Shown piece after piece: positions 9,248 to 19,661 of a stretch of DNA of 64,000 nucleotides. The DNA lies in the NCBI GenBank assembly GCA_902624185.1, contig CACNWU010000003.1, positions 1-64,000 of the forward strand, given 5' to 3'. The notes beneath the pieces are model-generated. The model searched no databases, had not been told where the DNA came from, and saw only the letters and a list, made by a program, of their open reading frames with translations. The translations under genes were made by a program, and so were the position numbers. Positions within the stretch are counted from its first letter, which is position 1. Each line of letters begins with the position of its first letter. The DNA comes from an uncultured Pelagibacteraceae bacterium. GTDB lineage: Bacteria; Pseudomonadota; Alphaproteobacteria; Pelagibacterales; Pelagibacteraceae.

Positions 9248-10536
9248 ATTTCAAAAGGATTTTCAATCAGTATTGTATCATCGCGCTCTGGACTAGTAGA
9301 GATGCTTGATATTTTAGTGCCAATAAAATCTTCGACTGCATAAACATAATTCTTTGCATTTTCTGGAAGTTCATCAATATTTTTCACCCCATTTGTTGAT
9401 GTTTTCCAGCCAGCGAAAGTTTTATAAATTGGTTTTATTTTAAGCTGGTCATCTACGGCTGCAGGTAAATAATCAATTTTTTTTCCATCTAAATCATATT
9501 GTACACACATTTTAATCTCATCTAACTCATCTAAAACATCAAGCTTTGTTAATGCGATACCGTCAATTCCTGAAATTTTAATTGTTTGTCTTACCAGCAC
9601 TCCATCAAACCAGCCACATCTTCTTTTACGACTTGTAACAGTTCCAAATTCTTTACCTCTAGTTCCTAAAAGCTCTCCAATATCATCCTTCAACTCTGTT
9701 GGAAAGGGGCCTTCTCCCACTCTTGTTGTGTATGCTTTGGTTATTCCTAAAACATAATTTATTGAATTTGGTCCACAACCGGTTCCAGTAGCTGCACTTG
9801 ATGCTACAGTATTTGATGATGTAACAAATGGATAGGTGCCATGATCAACATCTAATAAAATTCCTTGGGCACCTTCAAATAAAATTTTCTTTTTTTGCCT
9901 TTTGAATTGGTCAATTTTAAACCATACAGGTTGTGAAAACTTTAAAATTTCAGGAGCAATTTTTAATAGATCATTTTTTAACTTTTCTTTTTCAAATATC
10001 TTTTTACCTAGTCCTTTTCTAATAGCATTGTGGTGTATTAAAACTGACTCTAATCTCTGATCAAGATTTTTTTCAGACCTTAAATCCATAACTCTAATAG
10101 ATCTTCTTCCAACTTTATCTTCATATGCAGGTCCAATTCCTCGTCTAGTTGTTCCAATTTTTTCTTTACCAGCAGCATCTTCTCTTATTTCATCCATCTC
10201 TCTATGAAATGGTAGTATTAAATTTGCAGACTCGGAGATTATAAAATTATCTGTATCTACCTGCACACCTTTTGATTTAATTTCCTCTATTTCCTCAATT
10301 AATGCCCAGGGATCTACAACAACTCCATTTCCAATTATAGAAATTTTATTTTTCCTTACTATACCAGACGGTAACAGTCGAAGCTTATATGTAACCCCAT
10401 CTATTACTAAAGTGTGGCCAGCATTATGACCACCTTGAAATCTAATAACTACGTCTGCTTGTTCTGAAAGCCAGTCTACAATTTTCCCTTTTCCTTCATC
10501 TCCCCATTGCGAACCAACAACAACAATATTTTTCAT
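9244..10536 (-). CDS. purA: Adenylosuccinate synthetase
   Basis: GTP-dependent conversion of IMP and aspartate to adenylosuccinate, the first committed step to AMP. 430 residues, normal length. Seen: the N-terminal P-loop [18 protein letters not shown], the [11 protein letters not shown] stretch, [40 protein letters not shown], and [15 protein letters not shown] near the GTP-binding end. It is the last gene of the long minus-strand run and overlaps rpoH at the stop codons. The start overlaps the thiD stop by one base. Confidence 0.97.
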   Translation of the reverse strand: MKNIVVVGSQWGDEGKGKIVDWLSEQADVVIRFQGGHNAGHTLVIDGVTYKLRLLPSGIVRKNKISIIGNGVVVDPWALIEEIEEIKSKGVQVDTDNFIISESANLILPFHREMDEIREDAAGKEKIGTTRRGIGPAYEDKVGRRSIRVMDLRSEKNLDQRLESVLIHHNAIRKGLGKKIFEKEKLKNDLLKIAPEILKFSQPVWFKIDQFKRQKKKILFEGAQGILLDVDHGTYPFVTSSNTVASSAATGTGCGPNSINYVLGITKAYTTRVGEGPFPTELKDDIGELLGTRGKEFGTVTSRKRRCGWFDGVLVRQTIKISGIDGIALTKLDVLDELDEIKMCVQYDLDGKKIDYLPAAVDDQLKIKPIYKTFAGWKTSTNGVKNIDELPENAKNYVYAVEDFIGTKISSISTSPERDDTILIENPFEI

Positions 10537-11348
10537 TATTTAAATGTTTTATTTATTTTAATTGAATTAAGATGATTAATTGGACCATGACCTTTTCCAT
10601 AATTAGGATTTGATTTTAAGGCTAAATTTACATACTTAATTCCAAGCTCACAAGATTTCTTTATTGGTTTTCCACATGACAAAAAAGTTGTTATAGCAGT
10701 AGATAATGTACATCCAGTCCCATGACTGTTTTTAGTTTTGTATCTTTTACTGTGGAATACTTTAATCTCTTTTTTATTAACAAAAACATCTTGAACAAAT
10801 TTATCTTTTAAATGTCCACCCTTAATTAGCACATTTTTTGCACCATATTTAATTAATTGATTTGCAGCATAAATCATATCCTCAGCATTTTCTATTTTAG
10901 TGTTAGTCAAAATTTCAGCTTCAGGAATGTTGGGTGTTATCATTAATACTTTTTTAATCATATTAGATTTAAGTAAATTTATTGCTTTATTATTAATTAA
11001 TTTTGTTCCTCCTTTTGCAACCATTACTGGATCTAAAATAATTTTTTTAATTTTAATATCTTCCAAAGCTTTAATTACATAATTTATAACTTTTGATGAA
11101 TGCAACATTCCAATTTTAATTGCATCAGGCTTAATATCTTTTGAGGTAAAAACAATTTGGTTTAAAATTTCCTTAGGGTTAATAGCAACGATTGATTTGA
11201 CACCAGTTGTGTTCTGTGTTGTCACTGCTGTAATTGCTGTCATCGCATATGAGCCCAATGAAGTAACAGTTTTAATATCTGCTTGAATTCCTGCACCACC
11301 TGAGGAGTCGGAACCTGCAATAATCAATATTTTTGATTTTGGTTTCAA
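10536..11348 (-). CDS. thiD: Hydroxymethylpyrimidine (phosphate) kinase
   Basis: Phosphorylates HMP and HMP-phosphate to HMP-PP for thiamine synthesis. 270 residues, ribokinase-like fold. Seen: the N-terminal [40 protein letters not shown], the DPVMVAKGG segment, [13 protein letters not shown]-like text ([14 protein letters not shown]), and the anion-hole/catalytic end [15 protein letters not shown]. The thiE-like gene at 30194-30808 supplies the next step. Established work on cultured SAR11 shows that cells lack thiC and need external HMP; ThiD is the entry point for that salvage. One-base overlap with purA. Confidence 0.94.
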   Translation of the reverse strand: MKPKSKILIIAGSDSSGGAGIQADIKTVTSLGSYAMTAITAVTTQNTTGVKSIVAINPKEILNQIVFTSKDIKPDAIKIGMLHSSKVINYVIKALEDIKIKKIILDPVMVAKGGTKLINNKAINLLKSNMIKKVLMITPNIPEAEILTNTKIENAEDMIYAANQLIKYGAKNVLIKGGHLKDKFVQDVFVNKKEIKVFHSKRYKTKNSHGTGCTLSTAITTFLSCGKPIKKSCELGIKYVNLALKSNPNYGKGHGPINHLNSIKINKTFK

Positions 11349-11349
11349 A

Positions 11350-12681
11350 TTATTTAATCTTTTTTGTAATTAGATTTATACATTTTGAGAGCAAATTTTT
11401 ATTTTCACTTTCACCCATAACTCTGATTTTTAATTCTGTACCTGAATTTCTTACTAAAATTCTTCCATGTCCCTTAATTAGTTTTTCAGCAACTTTAATT
11501 GATTGTTTAACTTCATGTTTGTTTATTGCACTTCTATCTTTTACATTTACATTTATAAGAATTTGGGGTGTTTTTTTAAATTTATCAAAAAATTCACTAG
11601 CTTTCTTTCCTTTTCTCAAGGCAAATAAACATTCTAGAGCAACTAGTAAGCCATCACCAGTAGTAGCAAATTTTCCTAAGATAATATGGCCAGACTGCTC
11701 ACCGCCTAAGTTAAATTTATTTTTTTGCATTTTTTCTTTAACATACCTGTCACCTACATTTGAACGTATAAATCTTATCTTCTCTTTTTTGAAAAATTTC
11801 TCTAAACCATAATTAGACATTAATGTACCGATCACTCCTCCTTTTAACATTTTTTTACTCTTCCATCTCGATGCTAAAGCAGCAATAATTTGATCTCCAT
11901 CTATGATATTACTCTTTTCATCACACATAATAATTCTATCAGCATCTCCATCCAAAGAAATTCCAACATGAGCTTTATGTTTTTTAACTGCTGACTTTAT
12001 TTTATTGGGAAATGTTGATCCACAATTTTTGTTAATATTTAAACCGTTAGGTTGAACACCAATAGCGATAACTTTTGCACCTAGAGATTTTAACAGTTCA
12101 GGCCCGGCCTTATAACCAGCACCATTTGCACAATCAATAACAATTCTTAGTCCTCTTAAATTAAACTCTTTTGTAAAATTTTTTTTTAAAATCTTTATAT
12201 AATCTTTTGTTCCACTCTCTAACCTTTTAACTCTTCCAAGCTTTTCTGGAATAGAAAGATTTTTAGAAATTTTTTTATCAATTAAACTTTCTATCCTTTT
12301 TTCTATTTTATCAGATAATTTCATTCCATCTGGTCCAAATAACTTTAAACCATTATCAAAATGTGGATTGTGAGAAGCAGTAATCATAATGCCCATGTTG
12401 GCCTTCATAGCTTTTGTTAGCATTGCTAGACCATTTGTTGGTAAAGGTCCCAAAGTGTAAACATGCATGCCTGCTGATGCTAACCCTGAGACTAATGCAG
12501 GTTCTAGTGCATAGCCTGATAACCTAGTATCTTTAGCAATGATAGCTATTTGTTTCCTTTTTTTTTGAGATTTAAAATATGTCCCACTAGCGAGACCAAA
12601 TTTAAAAAACATATCTCCATTTATATTTCTACTATTAATTGCTCCTCTAATACCATCTGTACCAAAATATTTTTTTGCCAT
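11350..12681 (-). CDS. glmM: Phosphoglucosamine mutase
   Basis: Interconverts glucosamine 6- and 1-phosphate, feeding UDP-GlcNAc for peptidoglycan, lipid A and the surface glycans of this window. 443 residues. Seen: KKYFGTDGIRGAIN at the N-terminus, the active-serine loop GIMITASHNPHFDNGLKLF (phosphoserine at about residue 102), the metal-binding DGDADRIIMCDE, the sugar-binding GGEQSGHII, and the C-terminal phosphate-binding VRNSGTELKIRVM. The fourth motif has Asn where many homologues have Pro (RPSGTE). Sits between folP and thiD; the first base of its start codon is the last base of the folP stop. Confidence 0.96.
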   Translation of the reverse strand: MAKKYFGTDGIRGAINSRNINGDMFFKFGLASGTYFKSQKKRKQIAIIAKDTRLSGYALEPALVSGLASAGMHVYTLGPLPTNGLAMLTKAMKANMGIMITASHNPHFDNGLKLFGPDGMKLSDKIEKRIESLIDKKISKNLSIPEKLGRVKRLESGTKDYIKILKKNFTKEFNLRGLRIVIDCANGAGYKAGPELLKSLGAKVIAIGVQPNGLNINKNCGSTFPNKIKSAVKKHKAHVGISLDGDADRIIMCDEKSNIIDGDQIIAALASRWKSKKMLKGGVIGTLMSNYGLEKFFKKEKIRFIRSNVGDRYVKEKMQKNKFNLGGEQSGHIILGKFATTGDGLLVALECLFALRKGKKASEFFDKFKKTPQILINVNVKDRSAINKHEVKQSIKVAEKLIKGHGRILVRNSGTELKIRVMGESENKNLLSKCINLITKKIK

Positions 12682-13733
12682 TAGCTGTTTATTATCTCCC
12701 TAAACACTTTTATTCCTTGTTGTAATTCATTAACATCATGAATTCTCAAAATTTGAACTCCCTGCATTATCAGATATATAGAAGAGGCCAATGTGCCACC
12801 AATCCGCGTTTTACTATCATTTTTTTTTGATATTTCTTTAATAAATTTTTTTCTTGAATTACCAACAAGTATAGGAAAACCAAGTGAATGAAAAATAGAA
12901 ATATTATGTATTAAACTCATATTATGTTTCAAATTTTTTCCAAATCCAATACCAGGGTCTATTATTATATTGTTATGTTTAATGCCAATTGATCTTAAAA
13001 ATTTTATTTTTTGATCAAAAAAATCATAAATATCAAGTAATTCATTTTCATAATTTGGATTGTTTTGCATGTTTTCAGGATCTCCTTGGGAGTGTTGTAT
13101 CACAAATGGTGTTTTGTATTTTTTAAGTACAAATAAAGTTTGATTATCGTATTCTAATCCAGATACGTCATTTATTAATTTTATACCAAGCTTTATACCT
13201 TTTTTCATAATATTAGATTTTCTTGTGTCCAGTGACAATGGTAGCTTTTTATTTATTGAATACAAAATTTTACTGATTCTTTCCCACTCTAAATTTTCAT
13301 TAATTGCTTTAGAACCAGGTCTAGTTGACTCTCCTCCAATATCAATTAGTTGGGCACCAGAATTGAACAAATCAAATGCATGCTTAATAGCTTTTTTTTT
13401 TGTATTATATTTGCCACCATCAGAAAAACTATCTGGTGTAACATTAAGTACACCTAAAATATTTGGAATTTTTTTAAAATTAAAGCTAGAGAAATTTTTT
13501 TTTTTTGCAGAAATTTTTTTAATATCTAGTTTTACTTGTTTTTTAAGAAGTCTTGAAAGATTGTTAATCTTGTCAATAGAAATTTTTTTTTTTGATTTTC
13601 TTGAAATAATTTCAACATGATCAAAGGAAATTTCTTTTATTTGATGAAGTGGGATTGACTTATGTTTTTTTACTAATTCTTTTGATTGAATGCCATAATA
13701 GAAATTACACGCTCTTGTGTAATATCTTCTCAT
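12681..13733 (-). CDS. folP: Dihydropteroate synthase with N-terminal extension
   Basis: Joins 6-hydroxymethyl-dihydropterin-PP with p-aminobenzoate in folate synthesis. 350 residues; the TIM-barrel core begins only near residue 88 (PNILGVLNVTPDSFSDGGKY) and continues with LIDIGGESTRPGS, LINDVSGL, NIIIDPGIGFGK and LVGNSRKKFI. The first 85 or so residues (MRRYYTRACNFYYGIQSKEL onward) are an extension absent from the E. coli enzyme; comparable extensions occur in other alphaproteobacteria, as far as I recall. No good internal start is seen near the core, which supports the long form. Sits between ftsH (7 bp gap) and glmM (1 bp overlap). Confidence 0.92.
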   Translation of the reverse strand: MRRYYTRACNFYYGIQSKELVKKHKSIPLHQIKEISFDHVEIISRKSKKKISIDKINNLSRLLKKQVKLDIKKISAKKKNFSSFNFKKIPNILGVLNVTPDSFSDGGKYNTKKKAIKHAFDLFNSGAQLIDIGGESTRPGSKAINENLEWERISKILYSINKKLPLSLDTRKSNIMKKGIKLGIKLINDVSGLEYDNQTLFVLKKYKTPFVIQHSQGDPENMQNNPNYENELLDIYDFFDQKIKFLRSIGIKHNNIIIDPGIGFGKNLKHNMSLIHNISIFHSLGFPILVGNSRKKFIKEISKKNDSKTRIGGTLASSIYLIMQGVQILRIHDVNELQQGIKVFREIINS

Positions 13734-13740
13734 ATATAGT

Positions 13741-15657
13741 TTAATGAACTATTTTCGGTTTTAACCCTAAAGAGCTTAAAGCGGAACCCTTGTCATCCTC
13801 GACTTGTATGTCTTCTTTATCTTTTGGATAAATATTTTTATTTATTAAATTTTCTATTTCTTCTCCTGAAAGAGTTTCATATGTTAAAAGTGCTTTAGCA
13901 AGTTTATGAAGATCGTCTATTTTATCAGTTAATACTTTTTTGGCTCTCTCGTAACCCTTATCGACAATTTTTCTAATTTCTGAATCTACTTTTCTTGCAG
14001 TTTCTTCGGACATATTTTGTTGTCTAGCTACTGATCTACCAAGAAAAACCTCTTCTTCATTTTCACCATATGCTACTGGTCCTAATTCTTTGCTTAAGCC
14101 AGCCCGCATAACCATTGCTCTTGCTCTTTTTGTAGCTTGCTCTATATCACTAGCAGCACCTGTGGTTACTTTGTCTTCACCAAATATAATTTCTTCAGCC
14201 ACTCTTCCACCCATCGCAATAGCTAACTGCGCGTGTAATTGCTCTCTTGTCTGTGATAATTCATCTCTCTCAGGTAATTGCATAACCATTCCTAAAGCTC
14301 TACCTCTTGGTATTATTGTGGCTTTATGGATTGGGTAAGCTGCACTTTCGTTAATTGTCACTATAGCATGACCAGCTTCATGATAAGCTGTTAATGTTTT
14401 TTCTTCTTCAGTCATAACCATAGATCTTCTTTCGGACCCCATCATTACTTTGTCCTTAGCATCTTCAAATTCATTTAATGTAACAATTCTTTTATTCTTC
14501 CTGGCTGCTAATAAAGCTGCTTCATTTACTAAATTCGCAAGATCTGCACCTGAAAAACCTGGAGTTCCTCTTGCAACAGTTCTTAAATTTACATCAGGAG
14601 CCATTTTAATTTTTTTGACATGTACTTTTAAAATCTTCTCTCTACCAATAATATCTGGATTTGAAACAACAACTTGTCTATCAAATCTTCCTGGTCTTAA
14701 TAAAGCTGGATCTAAAACGTCAGGTCTATTAGTTGCTGCAATTATTATCACACCCTCGTTAGTATCAAATCCATCCATCTCAACCAAAAGCTGATTTAAA
14801 GTTTGTTCACGTTCATCATTTCCACCGCCTAAGCCAGCACCTCTACTTCTACCCACTGCATCAATTTCATCTATAAAAATTATGCATGGTGAATTTTTTT
14901 TTCCTTGTTCAAACATATCCCTCACTCTTGAGGCTCCAACACCAACAAACATCTCAACAAAATCAGAACCCGAAATAGTGAAAAAAGGAACACCTGCTTC
15001 ACCTGCTATTGCTCTAGCCAATAAAGTTTTTCCAGTCCCTGGGGGACCAACTAATAATGCCCCTCGTGGAATTTTTCCACCAAGTCTACTAAATTTTTTT
15101 GGATCTTTTAAAAATTCTACAATCTCTTCAACTTCTTCTTTTGCTTCTTCAACACCTGCCACATCATTAAAAGTAACTTTTCCTTTTAATTCGTTCATCA
15201 TTTTTGCTTTAGATCTACCAAAACCCATCGCTCCACCTTTACCACCTTGCATTTGTCTCATAAAGAAAATCCAAACTGCGATTAATAATAGCATAGGGAA
15301 CCATGATAATAAGACACCGAACAATGAAGGCATTTTTTCTTCAATAGGAGCGGCTGAAATACTAACTCCTTTTTCTGAAAGTTTTTCAATTAAATTCGGA
15401 TCGTTTGGTGAATAAGTGGTGAATCTATTTCCATTTGAATAAACACCTTTTATGTTATTCCCTTGGATTTCAACTTTTAAAACTTCACCATTATCAACTG
15501 CAGTAAGAAAATCAGAAAAAATAACTTCATTACCCCCTCTTACGTTGGTTTGGGGATTCTTAAACATATTATAAAGACCTATAGTTAAAAAAACTATAAT
15601 AGCCCACATTGCTATGTTTTTCATATTCATGACTTTAAAATAAGAATTATTAATCAA
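13741..15657 (-). CDS. ftsH: ATP-dependent zinc metalloprotease FtsH
   Basis: Membrane-anchored AAA+ protease that degrades misfolded membrane proteins and regulators such as RpoH and LpxC in other bacteria. 638 residues. Two membrane segments (about 13-32 and 109-130) flank the periplasmic domain. The AAA module has Walker [20 protein letters not shown], the pore motif [14 protein letters not shown], Walker [13 protein letters not shown] and the second-region [21 protein letters not shown]. The protease domain has the zinc site HEAGH and a downstream acidic ligand segment ([11 protein letters not shown]). The C-terminus is short and hydrophilic. Located downstream of tilS as in most alphaproteobacteria. 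Confidence 0.97.
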   Translation of the reverse strand: MINNSYFKVMNMKNIAMWAIIVFLTIGLYNMFKNPQTNVRGGNEVIFSDFLTAVDNGEVLKVEIQGNNIKGVYSNGNRFTTYSPNDPNLIEKLSEKGVSISAAPIEEKMPSLFGVLLSWFPMLLLIAVWIFFMRQMQGGKGGAMGFGRSKAKMMNELKGKVTFNDVAGVEEAKEEVEEIVEFLKDPKKFSRLGGKIPRGALLVGPPGTGKTLLARAIAGEAGVPFFTISGSDFVEMFVGVGASRVRDMFEQGKKNSPCIIFIDEIDAVGRSRGAGLGGGNDEREQTLNQLLVEMDGFDTNEGVIIIAATNRPDVLDPALLRPGRFDRQVVVSNPDIIGREKILKVHVKKIKMAPDVNLRTVARGTPGFSGADLANLVNEAALLAARKNKRIVTLNEFEDAKDKVMMGSERRSMVMTEEEKTLTAYHEAGHAIVTINESAAYPIHKATIIPRGRALGMVMQLPERDELSQTREQLHAQLAIAMGGRVAEEIIFGEDKVTTGAASDIEQATKRARAMVMRAGLSKELGPVAYGENEEEVFLGRSVARQQNMSEETARKVDSEIRKIVDKGYERAKKVLTDKIDDLHKLAKALLTYETLSGEEIENLINKNIYPKDKEDIQVEDDKGSALSSLGLKPKIVH

Positions 15658-15679
15658 TAAACAAGTGTCAAATTTACCC

Positions 15680-16723
15680 TTATTGCAAAAAATATCGACT
15701 TTCTTTTGAAATTATCACTGTTTGATTGAGCTTTTTAATAACACAACCTCCTAAAGTCCCTTTGAAGTTATTATTTCTAAGAATCCTCTCAATAATTTGA
15801 CTCAGTTTTTTACCTCTAACATAGTAGTAATTTCCCCCTATTTTTTTAAGACACTCGGATAAAGATCTAAAAATAATTTCGTCAGGAGCTTTAAAAAAAT
15901 CTAAAGAAATGATGAAAATATTTCTTTTCTTAGAAAAAAAACAATTGTTTTGAATGTTACTATTAACGTAACGTTTGATAGCATGATTTGACCTTTTCAA
16001 ATTATTTATTGTCAATAAAAATTTATTTTTATCTAAACCTTCCTTTTCAAGTTTTTTGATTATATTTCTAATTTTTACTCTTTTAAAATTTTCATCATAA
16101 TTTGATGGGTCATTCACGTATTCATTAAATATTTTTTTTGAAATATAGATCAAATCTTGTTTATCAAAATTAATTAGGGGTCGAAAAATATTAAAATTTA
16201 TATCTAATTTTTGCTCATCTAAAGAAACCAACCCTCTTAAACCAGATCCTCTTACTAGCCTAATCATAAAATTTTCAAGAACATCGTCTTGATGATGGCC
16301 CACTAAAATATTTCTTATGTCTTTTTTTTTACACTCTTTTAATAGTAATTTATATCTATTATTTCTAGCTACAGCTTGAATATTCTTTATTGGTTTTTTA
16401 CCATGCCATTTCAAAATTTTTGCTCTCACAAAAATTTTTTTTAAAAGTGAATTTACATAATCAGCTTCCTTGCTAGAATTTACTCTAAGTTTGTGATCAA
16501 CTATATAAAAATTTACCTTTATACCATTTTTTACTGAATACAATTTAGACAGAAAGGATAATGCCAAACTATCTGGACCACCAGAAACTGCTACAGCAAA
16601 GTTATCAGATAAACTTAATTTGTCTTCAAATTTTTTGAAAATTGAATTGAGTTTTTTGTCTTTTAATTTTAATTCAAAAAATTTATGAATCTTGTTTTCT
16701 GCATTCAAATTTTTGAGACTCAT
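15680..16723 (-). CDS. tilS: tRNA(Ile)-lysidine synthetase
   Basis: Modifies C34 of the CAT-anticodon tRNA-Ile to lysidine so that AUA is read as isoleucine, essential in an AT-rich genome rich in AUA codons. 347 residues. The PP-loop is [19 protein letters not shown] (SGGxDS), followed by [16 protein letters not shown] and the conserved [36 protein letters not shown] follows. The C-terminal domain is reduced compared with E. coli TilS. The chosen ATG at 16723 makes a 41-nt overlap with the end of cpoB; no later ATG exists before the PP-loop, so either the overlap is real or a non-ATG start is used. Confidence 0.93.
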   Translation of the reverse strand: MSLKNLNAENKIHKFFELKLKDKKLNSIFKKFEDKLSLSDNFAVAVSGGPDSLALSFLSKLYSVKNGIKVNFYIVDHKLRVNSSKEADYVNSLLKKIFVRAKILKWHGKKPIKNIQAVARNNRYKLLLKECKKKDIRNILVGHHQDDVLENFMIRLVRGSGLRGLVSLDEQKLDINFNIFRPLINFDKQDLIYISKKIFNEYVNDPSNYDENFKRVKIRNIIKKLEKEGLDKNKFLLTINNLKRSNHAIKRYVNSNIQNNCFFSKKRNIFIISLDFFKAPDEIIFRSLSECLKKIGGNYYYVRGKKLSQIIERILRNNNFKGTLGGCVIKKLNQTVIISKESRYFLQ

Positions 16724-17672
16724 ATTTAGCTTTTTGTATCACTGATTGATTGGCATTTGGATATTGTTTTTCTACTCCAATAATCATCTTGCATCCTTGA
16801 TCTTTTTCACCGATTTGAACCATTGACACACCAAGTTTCAATAAATTTATTGGTGCTTTTTCACCTTTAGGATATTTTTGATATCCCTCTAGATAAGCAG
16901 ATGCAGCATCAGTAAATAGTTGTCTTATTCTAAAAGTTTCCGCATACCAATACTGAGCATTTCCAGCAAGCTCATGTTCTGGGTTAGTTAAGACAAATTC
17001 TCTGAATGCCCTTTCTGCTGTAGGATAATCACCTTCTTTTAAAAAACTTGTTGCAAATTCATATTGTTTTTTCGCACTCTCCTTAGGAAGTATTTTTTCT
17101 TCAGTTTGAAAAGTTTCTGTAACAATTGTCGCTGTTGTTTCAATTGACTCTATTTTTTGAGAAGTTTCATTTGTTGAAGTATCTTTATATGATACTGATC
17201 CTAAATCTTGTGGCTGTGAACTACCTGGTAATTCTTTTTCAGCTTGCGTTTCTTTTTTTTTTGAAAGAAGTTTTGATTTATCGCCAGATGAAATGAAAGT
17301 TTCTAAATCTTGAAATCTGAGTTGATTGTCTGCCTGTACTTTTGAAAGTCTGTTTGATAATTTATCAATCTTGAAATTTATTTCTTCAAATTTATTTGTC
17401 AAACTTTGAAATTGACTTTCAATATCGGATAATTTTAGTAAATGCCTTGTAAGGACATCCTCAGAATTTAAATCTAAATTTTCAGATGAACTTGATGTTT
17501 CTTTATTTTCAAACGAATTTGAATAAACTGCTTTCTCTAAAGTTTTTAAATCTTTTTGAATTGTTTTAAGCAGTTCATATACGTCGTGATTATCTGCAAA
17601 TAAATTAGAAGTAAAAATTAAATTAATTAATAGAATTAAGCCAAAAAATAGTTTGTTTATTAGAAAAAACAT
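16683..17672 (-). CDS. cpoB: Tol-Pal accessory periplasmic TPR protein CpoB/YbgF
   Basis: Periplasmic protein that coordinates Tol-Pal-driven outer-membrane constriction with septal peptidoglycan synthesis. 329 residues. A signal peptide is clear (residues 1 to about 26: hydrophobic LFFGLILLINLIF, cleavage after LFA). A heptad-rich coiled coil follows (about 80-130: LLKLSDIESQFQSLTNKFEE), then a variable linker, then TPR repeats (about 205-320: YEFATSFLKEGDYPTAERAF, YWYAETFRIRQLFTDAASAY). C-terminal of pal in the tol-pal block, as in most proteobacteria. Separated from pal by a hairpin terminator, so its expression may depend on read-through. Confidence 0.9.
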   Translation of the reverse strand: MFFLINKLFFGLILLINLIFTSNLFADNHDVYELLKTIQKDLKTLEKAVYSNSFENKETSSSSENLDLNSEDVLTRHLLKLSDIESQFQSLTNKFEEINFKIDKLSNRLSKVQADNQLRFQDLETFISSGDKSKLLSKKKETQAEKELPGSSQPQDLGSVSYKDTSTNETSQKIESIETTATIVTETFQTEEKILPKESAKKQYEFATSFLKEGDYPTAERAFREFVLTNPEHELAGNAQYWYAETFRIRQLFTDAASAYLEGYQKYPKGEKAPINLLKLGVSMVQIGEKDQGCKMIIGVEKQYPNANQSVIQKAKYESQKFECRKQDS

Positions 17673-17701
17673 TAAATATTATTTGTAATTATAATGATGG
17701 C

Positions 17702-17742
17702 AAAAAAAAGACCTCGAACTATTTCAAGTTTGAGGTCTTTTT
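17702..17742 (-). terminator. Rho-independent terminator after pal
   Basis: Inverted repeat AAAAGACCTC...GAGGTCTTTT with a further weaker GAACT/AGTTT extension and a 6-nt loop. On the minus strand the stem is followed by a run of T (plus-strand A run at 17702-17709). It lies 10 bp past the pal stop and before cpoB, so it would terminate or attenuate pal transcripts. It is nearly symmetrical and could also act on the plus strand. One of the few GC-containing stems in the window. Confidence 0.85.
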
Positions 17743-17752
17743 AAATAATAAA

Positions 17753-18229
17753 TTAGTTAGCTTTAACAGTAACTGATCTTCTGTTTTTTGACCAAGCTAA
17801 TGGGTTAGAGCCAGAGTCTACTGGTCTTTCTTTTCCATAACTTAACACAGAAATTCTGTCAGATGATATGCCATAAGTCATTAAATAATCTTTTGCTGCG
17901 TTAGCTCTTCTTTCACCTAGGGCCAAGTTATATTCTCTTGTACCTCTCTCGTCAGCATGACCTTCTAACACTATAGTTATTTTTGAATTTTTTCTTAACC
18001 ACGCTGCTTGTTTTCTTAAAGTCTCTCTTGATGCAGTGGTTAATACTGATTCATTTGTAGCAAAGAAAACTCTATCAGGTACACCTGATGCTAAATATTC
18101 TACTGTATCAGTCCCAGTGTAAACATCTCCCTGCATCTGAGTTGATACTTTTTTAGTTGCACAAGCTGATAAGGCAAAGCATGCTAAAATCACTAGTAAA
18201 GTGTTTTTTAAAATCTTGTTAAATCTCAT
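17753..18229 (-). CDS. pal: Peptidoglycan-associated lipoprotein Pal
   Basis: Outer-membrane lipoprotein that binds peptidoglycan and is mobilised by TolB during division. 158 residues. The N-terminus is a lipoprotein signal with lipobox LSAC (Cys about residue 23; preceding segment NTLLVILACFA). The OmpA-like domain carries the meso-DAP-binding residues (VLEGHADERGTREYNLALGE with the conserved D and R) and RANAAKDYLMTYGI, SYGKERP. A good Shine-Dalgarno (AAGGAG) lies 4 bp before the ATG, unusual among these weakly marked genes. Confidence 0.97.
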   Translation of the reverse strand: MRFNKILKNTLLVILACFALSACATKKVSTQMQGDVYTGTDTVEYLASGVPDRVFFATNESVLTTASRETLRKQAAWLRKNSKITIVLEGHADERGTREYNLALGERRANAAKDYLMTYGISSDRISVLSYGKERPVDSGSNPLAWSKNRRSVTVKAN

Positions 18230-18273
18230 AATACTCCTTGATCAAATTTACTTAAGATTAATTTTTTCACAAT

Positions 18274-18302
18274 TAAATAGATGTTTCAAGTATAAAAATC
18301 AA
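18274..18302 (-). promoter_or_regulatory. Candidate pal promoter
   Basis: On the minus strand TTGATT (18302-18297) and TATTTA (18279-18274) are spaced by 17 bp in the 83-bp gap between tolB and pal. With the terminator after pal this would make pal a separately transcribed, terminated unit. Weak call because of AT richness. Confidence 0.35.
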
Positions 18303-18312
18303 GATAATTTGA

Positions 18313-19653
18313 TTAATTACTTAATAAAGATGACCAAGATGGGTCGGAAGCATCAGTAGGCGTTAATACTTGACGCTCATTATATCCAGTTAAATCAATT
18401 GACCACAATTTTGCTGAGAAGCCTTTACCTTTTTCGTCAGTTTTTGTTTCTCTGTAAAAAATAAGTACTCTACCATTAGGAGACCAGGAAGGGGCCTCTT
18501 GATAAAAATTTTCTGTTAATAATCTTTCGCCACTGCCGTCAGTTCTCATAACACCGATATAAAATTTACCTTTATGAAGTTTTGTAAAAGCAATTAAATC
18601 TCCTCTAGGAGACCAAACTGGAGTTCCGTATAATCCATTTCCGAAAGATATTCTTTTTACATTTTTCCCACTGCTGTCCATTATGTAAATTTGTTGATAC
18701 CCGCTTCTATCAGAATTAAAACAAATATATTTTCCATCCGGTGAGTAAGATGGAGAAGTATCTATTGATGGATGATTTGTAATTCTATCTACAACTCTAT
18801 TTTCTAAATCCATTGTATAAATATCTGAATTACCATCTTTAGCAAAACTCATAATAATTTTTTTACCATCTGGTGAAAATCTTGGTGCGAAAGTCATGCC
18901 AGGAAAATCTCCAACAACCTCTTGTGTTCCAGTTTCAATATCTAATAAATATACTCTTGGCAGATTTCTAAAATAAGAGAGGTAAGTTACCATTTGGCTT
19001 GTTGGATTAAATCTAGGAGTTAAAACCAGCTCATTTCCTAAAGTTAAAAATTTATTATTAAATCCGTCTTGATCCATTATCGCTAGTTTTTTTATTCTTT
19101 GAGTTTTTGGACCATCTTCTGCAACATAAATAATTCTTGTATCAAAGTAACCTTTTTCACCTGTTAATCTTTCATATACTTTGTCGGTAATTATATGACC
19201 TACTCTTCTCCAATTAGTTGGAACAGTTGTAAAAGCTAATGCCATCATCTCCCTACCAGCTAAAATGTCCCAAAGTCTAAACTCAACTCTTAGCTTGTCA
19301 TTTTCAATACTTACTTTACCTGTAATTAATGCTTGAGCTTTGATTAATTTCCAATCTTCAAATCTTGGTTTCAAATTTGCGATATCAGGTTTTTGCAAGA
19401 AAGCTTTTTTATCTAATGGATTAAATAGTCCTGAAGTTTTTAAATTTCTCTCTACTATTATCGAAATCTCAGAACCAATATTTTTTTTATTTAAAATTTC
19501 ATTAAATTTTTTTTTTGTTTCTTCATCTATTGATAAAGGTGATACAGCTATTGGAAGGGGATCTAAATTTCCTCTAGTTATATCAACTTCAATTAAAGCG
19601 TTGCCTTTAAAAGGAACTATAATTAAAAAAAGTAAAAGTAATTTTTTTTTCAT
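18313..19653 (-). CDS. tolB: Tol-Pal system beta-propeller protein TolB
   Basis: Periplasmic protein that links inner-membrane TolA to outer-membrane Pal. 446 residues: signal peptide ([20 protein letters not shown], cleavage near residue 19), an N-terminal alpha/beta domain ([25 protein letters not shown]), and a six-bladed beta-propeller with repeated WD-like PD40 motifs such as [57 protein letters not shown] and [17 protein letters not shown]. Order tolQ-tolR-tolA-tolB is intact, with an 8-bp gap to tolA. Confidence 0.97.
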   Translation of the reverse strand: MKKKLLLLFLIIVPFKGNALIEVDITRGNLDPLPIAVSPLSIDEETKKKFNEILNKKNIGSEISIIVERNLKTSGLFNPLDKKAFLQKPDIANLKPRFEDWKLIKAQALITGKVSIENDKLRVEFRLWDILAGREMMALAFTTVPTNWRRVGHIITDKVYERLTGEKGYFDTRIIYVAEDGPKTQRIKKLAIMDQDGFNNKFLTLGNELVLTPRFNPTSQMVTYLSYFRNLPRVYLLDIETGTQEVVGDFPGMTFAPRFSPDGKKIIMSFAKDGNSDIYTMDLENRVVDRITNHPSIDTSPSYSPDGKYICFNSDRSGYQQIYIMDSSGKNVKRISFGNGLYGTPVWSPRGDLIAFTKLHKGKFYIGVMRTDGSGERLLTENFYQEAPSWSPNGRVLIFYRETKTDEKGKGFSAKLWSIDLTGYNERQVLTPTDASDPSWSSLLSN

Positions 19654-19661
19654 GTTTTATC

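Noticed and set aside
11333-15415. Long plus-strand open frames antisense to glmM, folP and ftsH (up to 177 codons)
   Set aside because: Fully covered by well-conserved minus-strand genes, no ribosome-binding site or family motif.
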